Assembly: GCA_017466965.1 (NCBI GenBank)
Contig: JAFTTD010000052.1
Location: 1 to 12,439, forward strand
Length of the DNA: 12,439 nucleotides
Direction of reading: 5' to 3'
From: Bacteroidaceae bacterium
GTDB taxonomy: Bacteria; Bacteroidota; Bacteroidia; Bacteroidales; Bacteroidaceae
In this document: one piece after another, positions 5,673 through 12,439 of the stretch
Layout: each line of letters opens with the position of its first letter
Numbering within the stretch: position 1 is the stretch's first letter
Notes under the pieces: model-generated
The model's database searches: none
What the model saw: the letters and a program-made list of their open reading frames with translations, nothing else
Told to the model about the DNA's origin: nothing
Position numbers and translations under genes: made by a program

Positions 5673-7205
5673 ATGAAGATTCTTGCAGGCACTCAGATAA
5701 AGGAAGTAGATTCATATACTATAGAAACTGAACCCATCTCATCCGTTGATTTGATGGAAAGAGCTTCTGTTGCCTTTGTTGAGAAGGTTGCGGAACGCTG
5801 GAGTCCTGGAACCCCTGTGAAGATATTCGCAGGTCCGGGAAATAACGGTGGCGACGCACTGGCTGTGGCGAGGCTGCTTTCGCTGAAGGGGTATAATGTT
5901 GAAGTCTTTCTTTTCAATCCGTCTTCAAACCTTTCACCCGACTGCGAGGTGAACAAACTGCGTCTCGATGCCTGCAGAAATGTGAGGCTGACAGAAGTGG
6001 TGTCAACATTCACCCCTCCGCAGCTGAATGAGTCAGACCTTGTCATTGACGGACTGTTCGGTACAGGAGTGAGCCGTCCGCTCAATGGCGGATATGCCTC
6101 TGTGGTGAAATACATAAATGCTTCGGCTGCAACAGTTGTCTCCATTGATGTGCCGTCAGGCTTGATGTGCGAAGACAATACCTATAATGTTATGAACCAC
6201 ATTGTGAAGGCCGACTATACTTTCACGTTTCAGTATCCCAAGCTTGCATTCTTCTTTGCCGACACTTCTCTGTATGTGGGCAAATGGGAGGTTCTTGACA
6301 TTGGACTTGTTGAACCGAAGGGCGAACGGATGTCAACCCCTTACAGCCTTACGGAAGTTTCACACATAGCGCCGATGCTGAAAGTGCGTCCTAAGTTTGC
6401 GCATAAAGGCACAATGGGCCATGCCGCACTCGTGGCTGGCAAAGCCGGCATGGCTGGGGCAGCAGTGCTTTCGGCAAGGGCCTGTATGCGGAGCGGCGCA
6501 GGCAAACTGACAGTCCATACGCCTTCAGCCAACGCAGTAGTTCTGCAAATAGCAGTTCCTGAGGCAATCCTCAGTGTGGAAGCACATTCTGACTGCTTCA
6601 GCCGACCGTTTGACGCCAACAATTTCGATGCGCTTGCTATCGGTCCCGGAATAGGAACAGATGCAGAAACGGCACAGGCCTTCATTGAGCAGATAAGGTT
6701 TACGCGCTCGCCGATAGTTGTTGATGCTGACGGAATCAACATTCTTGGCTCGCATAGGGGATGGATACAGCAGCTGCCGAAGAACACCATTTTAACCCCT
6801 CATAAGAAGGAACTGTTTGGCCTTGTAAGTACTACTCACAACTGTTACGAGGAGCTTGAAGCTACTCGTGAACTCGCTTCAAAACAGAACCTATACATTG
6901 TCATCAAGGGAGCATATTCAGCAGTAGTCACCCCGGAAGGGAAAGTGTGGTTCAACCCTACAGGCAATCCTGGTATGGCGACAGCGGGCAGCGGAGATGT
7001 GCTGACGGGCATTATACTTGCTCTGCTCGCGCAGGATTATTCCCATGAAGAAGCAGTGCTTTTAGGAGTGTATCTGCATGGATTGGCAGGTGACATTGCA
7101 GCGGCGAAGTTCGGTGAAGATTCCCTTCTTGCCTCCGACATCATCGACTGTCTGCCCGAAGCGTTCAAGGAACTTTCCAAGGCAAACATTATTAGACACA
7201 ATTAA
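5673..7205 (+). CDS. nnr: Bifunctional NAD(P)H-hydrate epimerase / ADP- or ATP-dependent NAD(P)H-hydrate dehydratase
   Basis: This enzyme repairs damaged NAD(P)H: the N-terminal half epimerises the R form of the hydrate and the C-terminal half dehydrates the S form using a nucleotide cofactor. The 510 residues carry both domains intact. Epimerase (YjeF_N): residues 1-215 with AGPGNNGGDALAVARLL (53-69), DGLFGTGVSRPL (126-137) and SIDVPSG (157-163). Dehydratase (YjeF_C/carbohydrate kinase): about 225-505 with HKGTMGHAALVAG (244-256), AIGPGIGTD (322-330), VVDADGIN (349-356), TPHKKE (375-380) and NPTGNPGMATAGSGDVLTG (428-446). The ATG at 5673 gives the usual family N-terminus (MKILAGTQIKEVDSYTI). 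It is divergent from hpt, and a DUF4831 gene follows after 16 bases, probably on the same transcript. Confidence 0.96.
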   Translation: MKILAGTQIKEVDSYTIETEPISSVDLMERASVAFVEKVAERWSPGTPVKIFAGPGNNGGDALAVARLLSLKGYNVEVFLFNPSSNLSPDCEVNKLRLDACRNVRLTEVVSTFTPPQLNESDLVIDGLFGTGVSRPLNGGYASVVKYINASAATVVSIDVPSGLMCEDNTYNVMNHIVKADYTFTFQYPKLAFFFADTSLYVGKWEVLDIGLVEPKGERMSTPYSLTEVSHIAPMLKVRPKFAHKGTMGHAALVAGKAGMAGAAVLSARACMRSGAGKLTVHTPSANAVVLQIAVPEAILSVEAHSDCFSRPFDANNFDALAIGPGIGTDAETAQAFIEQIRFTRSPIVVDADGINILGSHRGWIQQLPKNTILTPHKKELFGLVSTTHNCYEELEATRELASKQNLYIVIKGAYSAVVTPEGKVWFNPTGNPGMATAGSGDVLTGIILALLAQDYSHEEAVLLGVYLHGLAGDIAAAKFGEDSLLASDIIDCLPEAFKELSKANIIRHN

Positions 7206-7221
7206 AACTAAATACATACAA

Positions 7222-8274
7222 ATGAATTTTTCCGTTAGAACTGTGGCGTTGGCATTGATGGCATGCGCAATGAGCATGAAGGCGCAGACACAAGTTACAG
7301 CTTTCAACCCAGGGATTACAGCCGAGGGCGTAAACTATATTCTGCCGGCAACGCGCATCAGAGTGGATGTTACAGCTATGAAGACCACTTATCATCCCGG
7401 CGAATATGCCAAGTATGCCAACAGATACCTCAATTTCGAGAATGTGAAAATGGCTGTTGAAGAGAAATGTTTCATCACAGACATGCAGATTTCAACAGAA
7501 GGAGTGCCCGATACGTCAAAGATGTTCACGATAAAGCTGAAGGACAAGACCGTTGCCCCTAACGCCAAGCTCACTGACAACGGAATTCTTCTTGCCATAA
7601 ACACAGATTCTGACGTGCCGGTATATACAACAGTTGATTCTGAAGTTTCAACCAACAACCGTTTGGATGCCAGATTATACTTCACATCAGAGATTCTGGC
7701 TGCCACATCAACGGCAAAGATGGCGCAGTTCGTTTCGGAAGAGATTGTGGCTATACGCGAAAGCAAGAACGTAATAATGAGAGGGCAGGCTGACACCATG
7801 CCAAAGGACGGTCCTTCGCTGCAGATTGTGATAGACGGACTTAACAAGCAGGAGAAGGCTCTGACACAGTTGTTCACAGGGTATGTGGATACGGTGACAT
7901 ACGTGCGCTCATATTATGTTACTCCTACGGCAGACATGAAAGACCATGTTCTTTTCAGAATATCATCGAAACTGGGCCTTGTAGATGCTGACGACCTGTC
8001 GGGAGAACCATACTATATAAGTGTCAAGAACATGAACACCATACCAGCACCCGCTGCACCAGAAACACGCAAAATTGAAGGAGTGGTTTATAATGTGCCG
8101 GCTATGGCGGAAATATCCCTATATACTCCAGAACAAATCTACATGAAGCATGAAATGCCTATGGGGCAGTTCGGAATAGTAGATGTCCTTTCGGGAACTC
8201 TTTTCAACAAGAACGCAAAGACGAAAGTAACGTTCAATCCCGTTACCGGAGGCATAGTGAAAGTGGAACAATAA
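7222..8274 (+). CDS. Secreted DUF4831-family protein
   Basis: The 350-residue product starts MNFSVRTVALALMACAMSMKAQ, a signal peptide with likely cleavage after Ala21; Cys15 in LMAC looks faintly like a lipobox, so a lipoprotein is a less likely option. The mature part opens with TQVTAFNPGITAEGVNYILPATRIRV (split at Gly31), which I recognise as the DUF4831 start pattern, and contains TTYHPGEYAKYANRYL (55-70). The family is confined mainly to Bacteroidetes, its role is unknown, and the mature part appears beta-rich. The open frame extends upstream to 7078 inside nnr, but the ATG at 7222 is preferred because it is followed directly by the signal peptide and lies 16 bases after the nnr stop. Probably co-transcribed with nnr; the pairing suggests no clear joint function. 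It sits in the periplasm or at the outer membrane. Confidence 0.88.
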   Translation: MNFSVRTVALALMACAMSMKAQTQVTAFNPGITAEGVNYILPATRIRVDVTAMKTTYHPGEYAKYANRYLNFENVKMAVEEKCFITDMQISTEGVPDTSKMFTIKLKDKTVAPNAKLTDNGILLAINTDSDVPVYTTVDSEVSTNNRLDARLYFTSEILAATSTAKMAQFVSEEIVAIRESKNVIMRGQADTMPKDGPSLQIVIDGLNKQEKALTQLFTGYVDTVTYVRSYYVTPTADMKDHVLFRISSKLGLVDADDLSGEPYYISVKNMNTIPAPAAPETRKIEGVVYNVPAMAEISLYTPEQIYMKHEMPMGQFGIVDVLSGTLFNKNAKTKVTFNPVTGGIVKVEQ

Positions 8275-8306
8275 AGCATAAAGGCATGGAAATCAGTTAA
8301 GTAATA

Positions 8307-8463
8307 ACTCAACTTTCGCAAGCTCGGTTTCCTCAGGTTTTGAGGTTGTTAGGTTGCTTCGCTATAAGGTTTTAAGGTGCATAATGTTACTTAATAATGA
8401 ATTTGAGTATATAACCTTGTAACCTCATAACCTTAAAAAAACTTACAACCTAAGAAGTTGAGT
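8307..8463. repeat. Inverted array of 8-bp-periodic AGGTT units
   Basis: AGGTT occurs at 8335, 8343, 8351 and 8367, with a variant AGGTG at 8375: exactly 8-base steps with one unit degenerate at 8359. The complement AACCT occurs at 8413, 8421 and 8429 (again 8-base steps) and at 8447. The two arrays face each other, and the whole block is framed by perfect 9-base inverted copies ACTCAACTT (8307-8315) and AAGTTGAGT (8455-8463). The RNA could fold into a long imperfect hairpin. It fills most of the 218-base gap between the DUF4831 gene and the flavoprotein gene and may act as transcription end or as a repeated intergenic element. Similar degenerate AGGTTATA-like runs are, as far as I recall, seen in other Bacteroidales. 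Confidence 0.7.
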
Positions 8464-8492
8464 ACTTGCAAAACTTTAATAATAATATAATC

Positions 8493-9113
8493 ATGAAAGT
8501 ACTTTTAGTGAATGGCAGTCCTCATAAGGAAGGATGCACATATACAGCATTGCGAGAAATAGCGGAGACGCTGAGAAAAGAAGGTGTTGAATCTGAAATT
8601 TTCTGGGTTGGAAACAAACCTTTGTCAGGATGCCTGGGATGTGCCGCTTGTGTTCAGACAGGCAAATGCTGTCTTGACGATGTAGTAAATGAGTTTCTGG
8701 ATAAAGTGGAAACAGCCGATGCCTTTGTCTTTGGTTCACCGGTTCATTATGCCGCCGCTTCGGGAACTATGACTTCGTTCATGGACCGTGCCTTTTATGG
8801 CAAAAGCGCAAAATACAAGCTCAAGCCAACAGCTGCAATCGTGAGCTGTCGTCGTGGCGGAGCCAGTGCGGCGTTCGACCAGCTCAACAAGTATTTCACA
8901 ATAGCGCAGATGCTTATAGTTGGTTCGCAATACTGGAACCAGGTGCATGGCAACACACCGGAAGAAGTACTGCGCGATGAAGAGGGAATGCAGACAATGC
9001 GCACCCTTGCACGCAATATGGCATGGACACTCAAGTGTATTGAGGCTGGAAAAAATGCCGGAGTGCCACTTCCTGAAACAGAATCACCACTGCGCACAAA
9101 TTTCATCAGATAA
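8493..9113 (+). CDS. Flavodoxin-fold FMN reductase-like protein with Cys cluster (iron-sulfur flavoprotein-like)
   Basis: The 206-residue protein has the FMN phosphate-binding loop VNGSPHKEGCTYTAL (6-20), the central FVFGSPVHYAAASGTM (78-93) and other marks of the NADPH-dependent FMN reductase family (PF03358). Between them is CLGCAACVQTGKCC (47-60), a C-x2-C-x2-C-x5-C pattern like the compact motif that binds a [4Fe-4S] cluster in archaeal-type iron-sulfur flavoproteins (Isf). Whether a cluster is actually bound is inference. The upstream in-frame ATG at 8466 is less likely than 8493, which gives the canonical MKVLLVNGSP start. A nitroreductase follows 30 bases later, making a small flavoprotein pair that probably handles low-potential electrons, quinones or nitro compounds in an anaerobe. 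Physiological substrate unknown. Confidence 0.88.
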   Translation: MKVLLVNGSPHKEGCTYTALREIAETLRKEGVESEIFWVGNKPLSGCLGCAACVQTGKCCLDDVVNEFLDKVETADAFVFGSPVHYAAASGTMTSFMDRAFYGKSAKYKLKPTAAIVSCRRGGASAAFDQLNKYFTIAQMLIVGSQYWNQVHGNTPEEVLRDEEGMQTMRTLARNMAWTLKCIEAGKNAGVPLPETESPLRTNFIR

Positions 9114-9143
9114 GAAACAACACTCACTTTGTACCGAAAGAAT

Positions 9144-9665
9144 ATGGAAAGAGCTATAGATGTACTTGTTTCAAGAAGAAGCGTAAAGGCTTATAAGCCA
9201 GAACTCCCTTCAGCAGAATTAGTGGATAAGATTATAGAAGCCGGTCTGTATGCACCTACAGGCAGAAATCTGCAGTCGCCGATTATCATAGCAGTTACAG
9301 ACAAGGACGTTCGCGACAGGCTTTCAGAGATGAACGCTAAGGTTCTCGGCACAGATTCCGACCCCTTCTATGGTGCGCCCGTTGTCCTTGCAGTGCTTTC
9401 TGACAGAACTGTGCCTACATACATGTACGACGGCTCACTTGTAATGGGAAATATGCTCAATGCCGCTCATGCTCTCGGACTTGGCGGATGCTGGATTCAC
9501 AGAGCCAAAGAGATTTTCGATTCAGAAGAGGGTAGGCAGATGCTCCGCACTTTCGGTATTGACGGTGATTACGAAGGCATAGGGTTCTGTGTGGTGGGAT
9601 TCCCGTCAGCAGACTTCCCGCAGCCTCGTCCACGCCGTGAAGGAAGAGTTTACAGAGTGGGCTGA
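9144..9665 (+). CDS. Small nitroreductase-family flavoprotein
   Basis: The 173-residue product belongs to the FMN-dependent nitroreductase fold (PF00881). It shows the N-terminal FMN-contact motif SRRSVKAYKPE (10-20), APTGRNLQSP (37-46), the helix DGSLVMGNMLNAAHALGLGG (96-115) with CWI after it, and the C-terminal GFCVVGFP plus basic PRPRREGRV (161-169). Such enzymes act as dimers and reduce nitro compounds, quinones or flavins with NAD(P)H; the natural substrate cannot be read from sequence. The ATG at 9144 is chosen; a TTG at 9129 would add five residues (MYRKN) and is less likely. It lies 30 bases after the FMN reductase-like gene and is followed by a strong terminator about 110 bases later, so the two form a probable two-gene operon. 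Confidence 0.92.
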   Translation: MERAIDVLVSRRSVKAYKPELPSAELVDKIIEAGLYAPTGRNLQSPIIIAVTDKDVRDRLSEMNAKVLGTDSDPFYGAPVVLAVLSDRTVPTYMYDGSLVMGNMLNAAHALGLGGCWIHRAKEIFDSEEGRQMLRTFGIDGDYEGIGFCVVGFPSADFPQPRPRREGRVYRVG

Positions 9666-9714
9666 TTCTTTCAGCATCGCAGAGCTGCACAGATTCCACT
9701 GGGCTGCTGACTCC

Positions 9715-9752
9715 CAATGACTCCTTCATGCCTTTAGTCATTGTTAGTCATT
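9715..9752. repeat. Short TTAGTCATT direct repeats with an inverted copy
   Basis: TTAGTCATT occurs twice in tandem with a 10-base period (9734-9742 and 9744-9752). The inverted form CAATGACT lies at 9715-9722 and pairs perfectly with AGTCATTG at 9736-9743, giving an 8-bp stem with a 13-base loop. It sits between the nitroreductase stop and the main terminator. Possible roles are mRNA end protection or remnants of a degenerate intergenic repeat. Confidence 0.45.
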
Positions 9753-9773
9753 ATTTGACTTACAAATAGAAAG

Positions 9774-9810
9774 AAAAAGTTGAATTTCGCACGAATTTCA
9801 ACTTTTTTTT
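9774..9810 (+). terminator. Strong intrinsic terminator of the flavoprotein pair
   Basis: AAAAAGTTGAATTTC (9774-9788) pairs with GAATTTCAACTTTTT (9793-9807) with a single T-T mismatch and a tiny loop (GCAC), followed by a run of eight T ending at 9810. This is a textbook Rho-independent terminator lying about 110 bases after the nitroreductase stop and before the promoter of the 699-residue protein gene. The A-run on the left means it could also work on the other strand. Confidence 0.88.
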
Positions 9811-9864
9811 GTGCAAAAGAATATTCTTTTTATTTATTTTTTTCTTCCAAAAAAATAATATACA

Positions 9865-9872
9865 TATATTTG
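9865..9872 (+). promoter_or_regulatory. -7 element for the secreted 699-residue protein gene
   Basis: TATATTTG matches TAnnTTTG; the expected -33 position about 19 bases upstream is T-rich (TTTCTTCC) but lacks a clean TTTG. Transcription would start near 9878 and give an AT-rich leader of about 70 bases. Confidence 0.4.
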
Positions 9873-9948
9873 TGATATTGAAAAAGAATGTTAACACTGA
9901 AAAGCATTTTTAAATACATGTAATAATAACCTTAAAAACATTAATTCA

Positions 9949-12048
9949 ATGAGAAAACTTTACTTATTTGTATTGGCAGCCTTTATTATGTGCGCCACAT
10001 CTGTAAAAGCTTGGAAATGTACTATCCCTCAAGAGAATGAAGCACTCCAAGGTCTTAGGCTTTACAAACATTACGATTTCGTAGCAGGAACCTTAAATGG
10101 TGAAAAAGTTGTTGAGACAGGATTTATCCTTGCTTCAACACCTATGGACTTCAAGTTGAACAAGTTCGATACATATCAAGTGTTGAACGAAGGTATGACA
10201 AATTTCTATATCGGCATAGGAACAGCTGCAGTGGAATGCCGTGTAGGCAAAGATGGTATCAGAAATCTTGGTTCAGGTAATCGTCACTTTGCTATCGGAG
10301 AAATGAAAGCCGGCAATATCCTTGTAGTACAAGGAGGAGTGGTTTCTTCAAGATCTTGGGCGACAGCACCGTTAAGCACTAATTGTATTGATGTTACTGA
10401 CTCAATCCATACTGTTCAGCGCTCTATTGATTTTGACGGTGACGGAGTTGCAGACGATTCTGCCGATGTATATAACTACTGGCTTATGACAGAGGACGGA
10501 CGTCTTGATATAGTTCTCGGACGTGACAACTGCATACAAGGAATACAAATATGGATGGATGCAAAAGCTTCAGAGGCAGTTTCAAATCCTCTTATGAGCC
10601 TTACAGAAGTAGAATATTCATACCGCAAAATCAAGGTTAAGCCAGGCGAATCAACTTTCGGCAGCGAAGTGGAAACATATTACACATTTGATGGAACAGA
10701 CCCAATCTATTTGCGCGAAACAGAAGAAGTTCTCCGTGTAGATACAATCTGGAGCATAGATGAAGAAACAGGCGAAGATGTTTATACATTAGAGACTGTA
10801 TATCGTCAGGAGCCATACCAGATTGACGGTGCATGGGGAGACTGGATCTATGACACATCAATGGGAGAAGAGGCAGAAATAAGCATATCAGATGCAGAAG
10901 ACGAGGACGGTGACGGATATGTTACTGTAAAGGTTGCTTCAATCACAGCCGACGGAGTAATGTCAGAAATTGTATCTATGAGCTTCTCTGTAGGTGAAGT
11001 GACACTCAACGCTCCTACACTCACACTTGTAGGAATGGACGACATCTATCGCACATACCAGATTGGATGGACAAACAACACTCTCTGCGGAGAAGAATTT
11101 GTTGTCACTTGTGAAACAGGTGAGGGCGACATGGCAGAACTTAATGTTGGCGACCTTATTTCATCAGCACAGAGCATTACAGTAACAGTCTCTGCAGAAG
11201 GTTATGCAAACGGTGTATATACACTCGAAGACCTTGAGCAGGAAGGTGTTTCTTACTATCGCAAGAATGAAGAAGTTGCAAGTCTTGGCGCACATGACTG
11301 GGATTTCCAGAACTTGCCAGAAGACATCGTAGCTAAGCTCAGAGGCGAAGTTACAGACTACTACTACGTTGTAGATGAAGCAACAGGTGATACAACATAC
11401 TACGACGGTTCGAAAGTGGAATCAGGCGTGATTGACTGCCCTACAGATGCAACACCTCACTTCAAGTACTGGGGATGGAACACAGGTGATCTAGGCAAGA
11501 ACCGTGTGACAATTGATGTTATAGTTGATACAATCAAAACAGAGGACACAACATACGTAGAAGTATATTATACAGAAGAACAGATTGGAATCTTTGACGG
11601 ACTCATTGTTGACTGTCCGCCAAATGCTAATAATGCAAGCTGCATCTTCATGTATGTCACTCCAGACCTCGGCGCATACTTCATGGCACGCCCAACAATC
11701 ACAATCCCAACCGTAGCATACGGCGAATACGTAGTGATAGGACAGGGTAAGGGAGGTTCAAACTATGTAAACAGCACATGGACATCATGCCAGATGAACA
11801 CCAATGTGGAAGGCGGATACACAGTGACCCTTGACAATGGAGGAATCCACGTGTTCTACATCGATGTTTACACAACAGAAACATTGCCAGACGTAATAGA
11901 AAAGGTTGAAGGACCAAGCGTAAACTTCGCCGACATCTATTCACTTGACGGCCGTCTCGTTCGTTCAAAGGCAAACATCAACAATGCCTTTAACGGACTC
12001 CAAAAGGGCATTTACATCATGAACGGAAAGAAATATCTCGTGAAGTAA
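9949..12048 (+). CDS. Large secreted multidomain protein with type IX-like C-terminal signal
   Basis: The 699-residue protein begins with a signal peptide (MRKLYLFVLAAFIMCATSVKA, split at Ala10) and ends with DIYSLDGRLVR (662-672) and GLQKGIYIMNGKKYLVK (683-699). That tail is the short form of C-terminal domain found on many Prevotella cargo proteins of the type IX secretion system, so the product is probably surface-attached or released. The body is acidic and beta-rich. YYTFDGTDP (244-252) resembles the core of CHB_HEX_C-type beta-sandwich repeats; DFDGDGVADD (161-170) and DEDGDG (318-323) resemble Ca-binding loops; APTLTLV to about 420 may be a fibronectin-III-like unit. Acidic hairpin-like inserts recur near 264-285, 472-487 and 526-541. 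No enzyme motif is recognised. It could be an adhesin, glycan-binding protein or structural surface protein. Single gene between a terminator and a gene-free region. Confidence 0.85.
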   Translation: MRKLYLFVLAAFIMCATSVKAWKCTIPQENEALQGLRLYKHYDFVAGTLNGEKVVETGFILASTPMDFKLNKFDTYQVLNEGMTNFYIGIGTAAVECRVGKDGIRNLGSGNRHFAIGEMKAGNILVVQGGVVSSRSWATAPLSTNCIDVTDSIHTVQRSIDFDGDGVADDSADVYNYWLMTEDGRLDIVLGRDNCIQGIQIWMDAKASEAVSNPLMSLTEVEYSYRKIKVKPGESTFGSEVETYYTFDGTDPIYLRETEEVLRVDTIWSIDEETGEDVYTLETVYRQEPYQIDGAWGDWIYDTSMGEEAEISISDAEDEDGDGYVTVKVASITADGVMSEIVSMSFSVGEVTLNAPTLTLVGMDDIYRTYQIGWTNNTLCGEEFVVTCETGEGDMAELNVGDLISSAQSITVTVSAEGYANGVYTLEDLEQEGVSYYRKNEEVASLGAHDWDFQNLPEDIVAKLRGEVTDYYYVVDEATGDTTYYDGSKVESGVIDCPTDATPHFKYWGWNTGDLGKNRVTIDVIVDTIKTEDTTYVEVYYTEEQIGIFDGLIVDCPPNANNASCIFMYVTPDLGAYFMARPTITIPTVAYGEYVVIGQGKGGSNYVNSTWTSCQMNTNVEGGYTVTLDNGGIHVFYIDVYTTETLPDVIEKVEGPSVNFADIYSLDGRLVRSKANINNAFNGLQKGIYIMNGKKYLVK

Positions 12049-12060
12049 AAAAAGAATCCC

Positions 12061-12164
12061 TTCTCCGCATCCAGAAACAAATCCGGACTAATCCTCCATA
12101 AATAATTCTACTGCGGAGAAAACATACCGACAGCGCACTGAATCCAATTTTTCAGTACGCTGTC
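12061..12164 (+). terminator. Hairpins that may end the secreted protein transcript
   Basis: TTCTCCGCA (12061-12069) and TGCGGAGAA (12112-12120) are perfect 9-bp inverted copies with a 42-base gap. Next, GACAGCGCACTGAA (12129-12142) pairs with TTCAGTACGCTGTC (12151-12164) over 14 positions with one mismatch and an 8-base loop. No good T run follows the second stem, only TATTTCTAC, so Rho-independent ending is not certain; protection of the mRNA 3' end is the alternative. Confidence 0.5.
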
Positions 12165-12315
12165 TCCGTATTTCTACTGTGCTTGTTATATTATACAAGC
12201 AAATAGGAGTGTCCCATTGTTTTTAATTTAGATGTAACATAAATGGATTTCATGAGTGTAATTAGGGATGTTTTACTATTCTAAAAACAGGTAATTTCTT
12301 ATATCATTGAGTTTG

Positions 12316-12370
12316 TTTTTGTGCAATAACTACTTTGTATTGCATAAAATAGTGCATTTTTTGTGCAATA
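12316..12370 (+). repeat. Two 13-base direct repeats 42 bp apart
   Basis: TTTTTGTGCAATA occurs at 12316-12328 and again at 12358-12370. The start-to-start distance of 42 bases is close to four turns of the helix, so the copies would face the same side of the DNA. A related TTTTTGTGCAA is at 9806-9816 within the terminator tail. Could be a regulator site for a gene to the right or chance in AT-rich sequence. Confidence 0.4.
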
Positions 12371-12400
12371 GGGGGCCACTTGCTCAACATATATATAACG

Positions 12401-12439
12401 AAAAAATCCTTAATAATCTTTTGATTATCAAGGATTTCT
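12401..12439 (-). terminator. Terminator at the window edge, probably for a minus-strand gene to the right
   Basis: AAATCCTTAATAATC (12404-12418) pairs with GATTATCAAGGATTT (12423-12437) over 15 positions with one mismatch and a TTTT loop. Read on the minus strand the stem runs into TTTTTT then CGTTATA, a good U tract. It therefore points to a converging gene beyond the window. Too little sequence remains on the right to judge the plus-strand direction. Confidence 0.65.

Larger units (their letters stand above)
12049..12439. other. Gene-free region after the secreted protein gene
   Basis: These 391 bases hold no protein-like open frame. They carry, in order, a 9-bp inverted repeat (12061-12069 with 12112-12120), a longer hairpin (12129-12164), a small dyad around 12179-12200, two copies of TTTTTGTGCAATA 42 bases apart, and a terminator-like hairpin at the window edge that best fits a minus-strand gene lying to the right. 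Confidence 0.5.

Noticed and set aside
7078..7221. Upstream extension of the DUF4831 gene inside nnr
   Set aside because: The ATG at 7222 starts a signal peptide directly; the extra 48 residues overlap nnr and would bury the signal.
8307..8463. CRISPR array
   Set aside because: Units are only 8 bases with no longer spacers and occur in both orientations; no cas gene is present.
9124..9131. Separate promoter for the nitroreductase (TCACTTTG)
   Set aside because: One mismatch in the essential TA and no upstream element; the 30-base gap fits co-transcription with the preceding gene.

Overview
The window looks like a chromosomal segment of a member of the Bacteroidales, most likely Prevotella or a close relative. 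Evidence: several promoter-like sites of the Bacteroidetes form TAnnTTTG; little Shine-Dalgarno sequence ahead of starts; the order hpt-adk-obgE-pgeF, which I recall as common in this group; a DUF4831-type protein; and a large secreted protein ending in the short C-terminal signal typical of Prevotella type IX secretion cargo. I see no insertion sequence, phage gene, CRISPR array, tRNA or rRNA. Most of the window is ordinary core genome.

Layout from left to right. (1) 2-184: the 3' end of a gene for a winged-helix DNA-binding protein. (2) 185-615: a gene-free stretch with two promoter-like sites, leading into an unrecognised 259-residue protein with a very acidic tail (616-1395). A strong bidirectional terminator at 1421-1464 separates it from a convergent stand-alone AraC-type regulator (1504-1920, minus), which has a long AT-rich upstream region. 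(3) 2279-5503, minus strand: a housekeeping cluster transcribed hpt -> adk -> obgE -> pgeF (purine salvage, adenylate balance, ribosome-assembly GTPase, peptidoglycan-editing/laccase-domain protein). (4) 5673-8274, plus strand, divergent from hpt: bifunctional NAD(P)H-hydrate repair enzyme followed 16 nt later by a secreted DUF4831 protein. (5) 8493-9665: an FMN reductase-like flavoprotein with a four-cysteine cluster motif and a small nitroreductase, probably one transcript, ended by a strong terminator at 9774-9810. (6) 9949-12048: a 699-residue secreted multidomain protein with Ca-binding-like DxDGDG loops and a type IX-like C-terminal tail, followed by 391 gene-free bases with several hairpins.

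The most striking observation is that obgE, normally an essential gene, is interrupted by one in-frame TGA exactly where the family has an invariant-looking glycine just after the G3 (DIPG) motif. Everything on both sides is intact and in frame (228 + 1 + 163 codons), and six other genes in the window use TGA as their normal stop. The candidates are a sequencing or assembly error, a very recent nonsense mutation, or low-level readthrough or restart at the TTG directly after the stop. Other points worth a second look are an 8-bp-periodic repeat array in both orientations at 8335-8451, a likely leaderless start for the nnr gene, a near-perfect promoter with no obvious gene behind it at 206-236, and the unrecognised 259- and 699-residue proteins. 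I did not find convincing evidence of a new multi-gene system.
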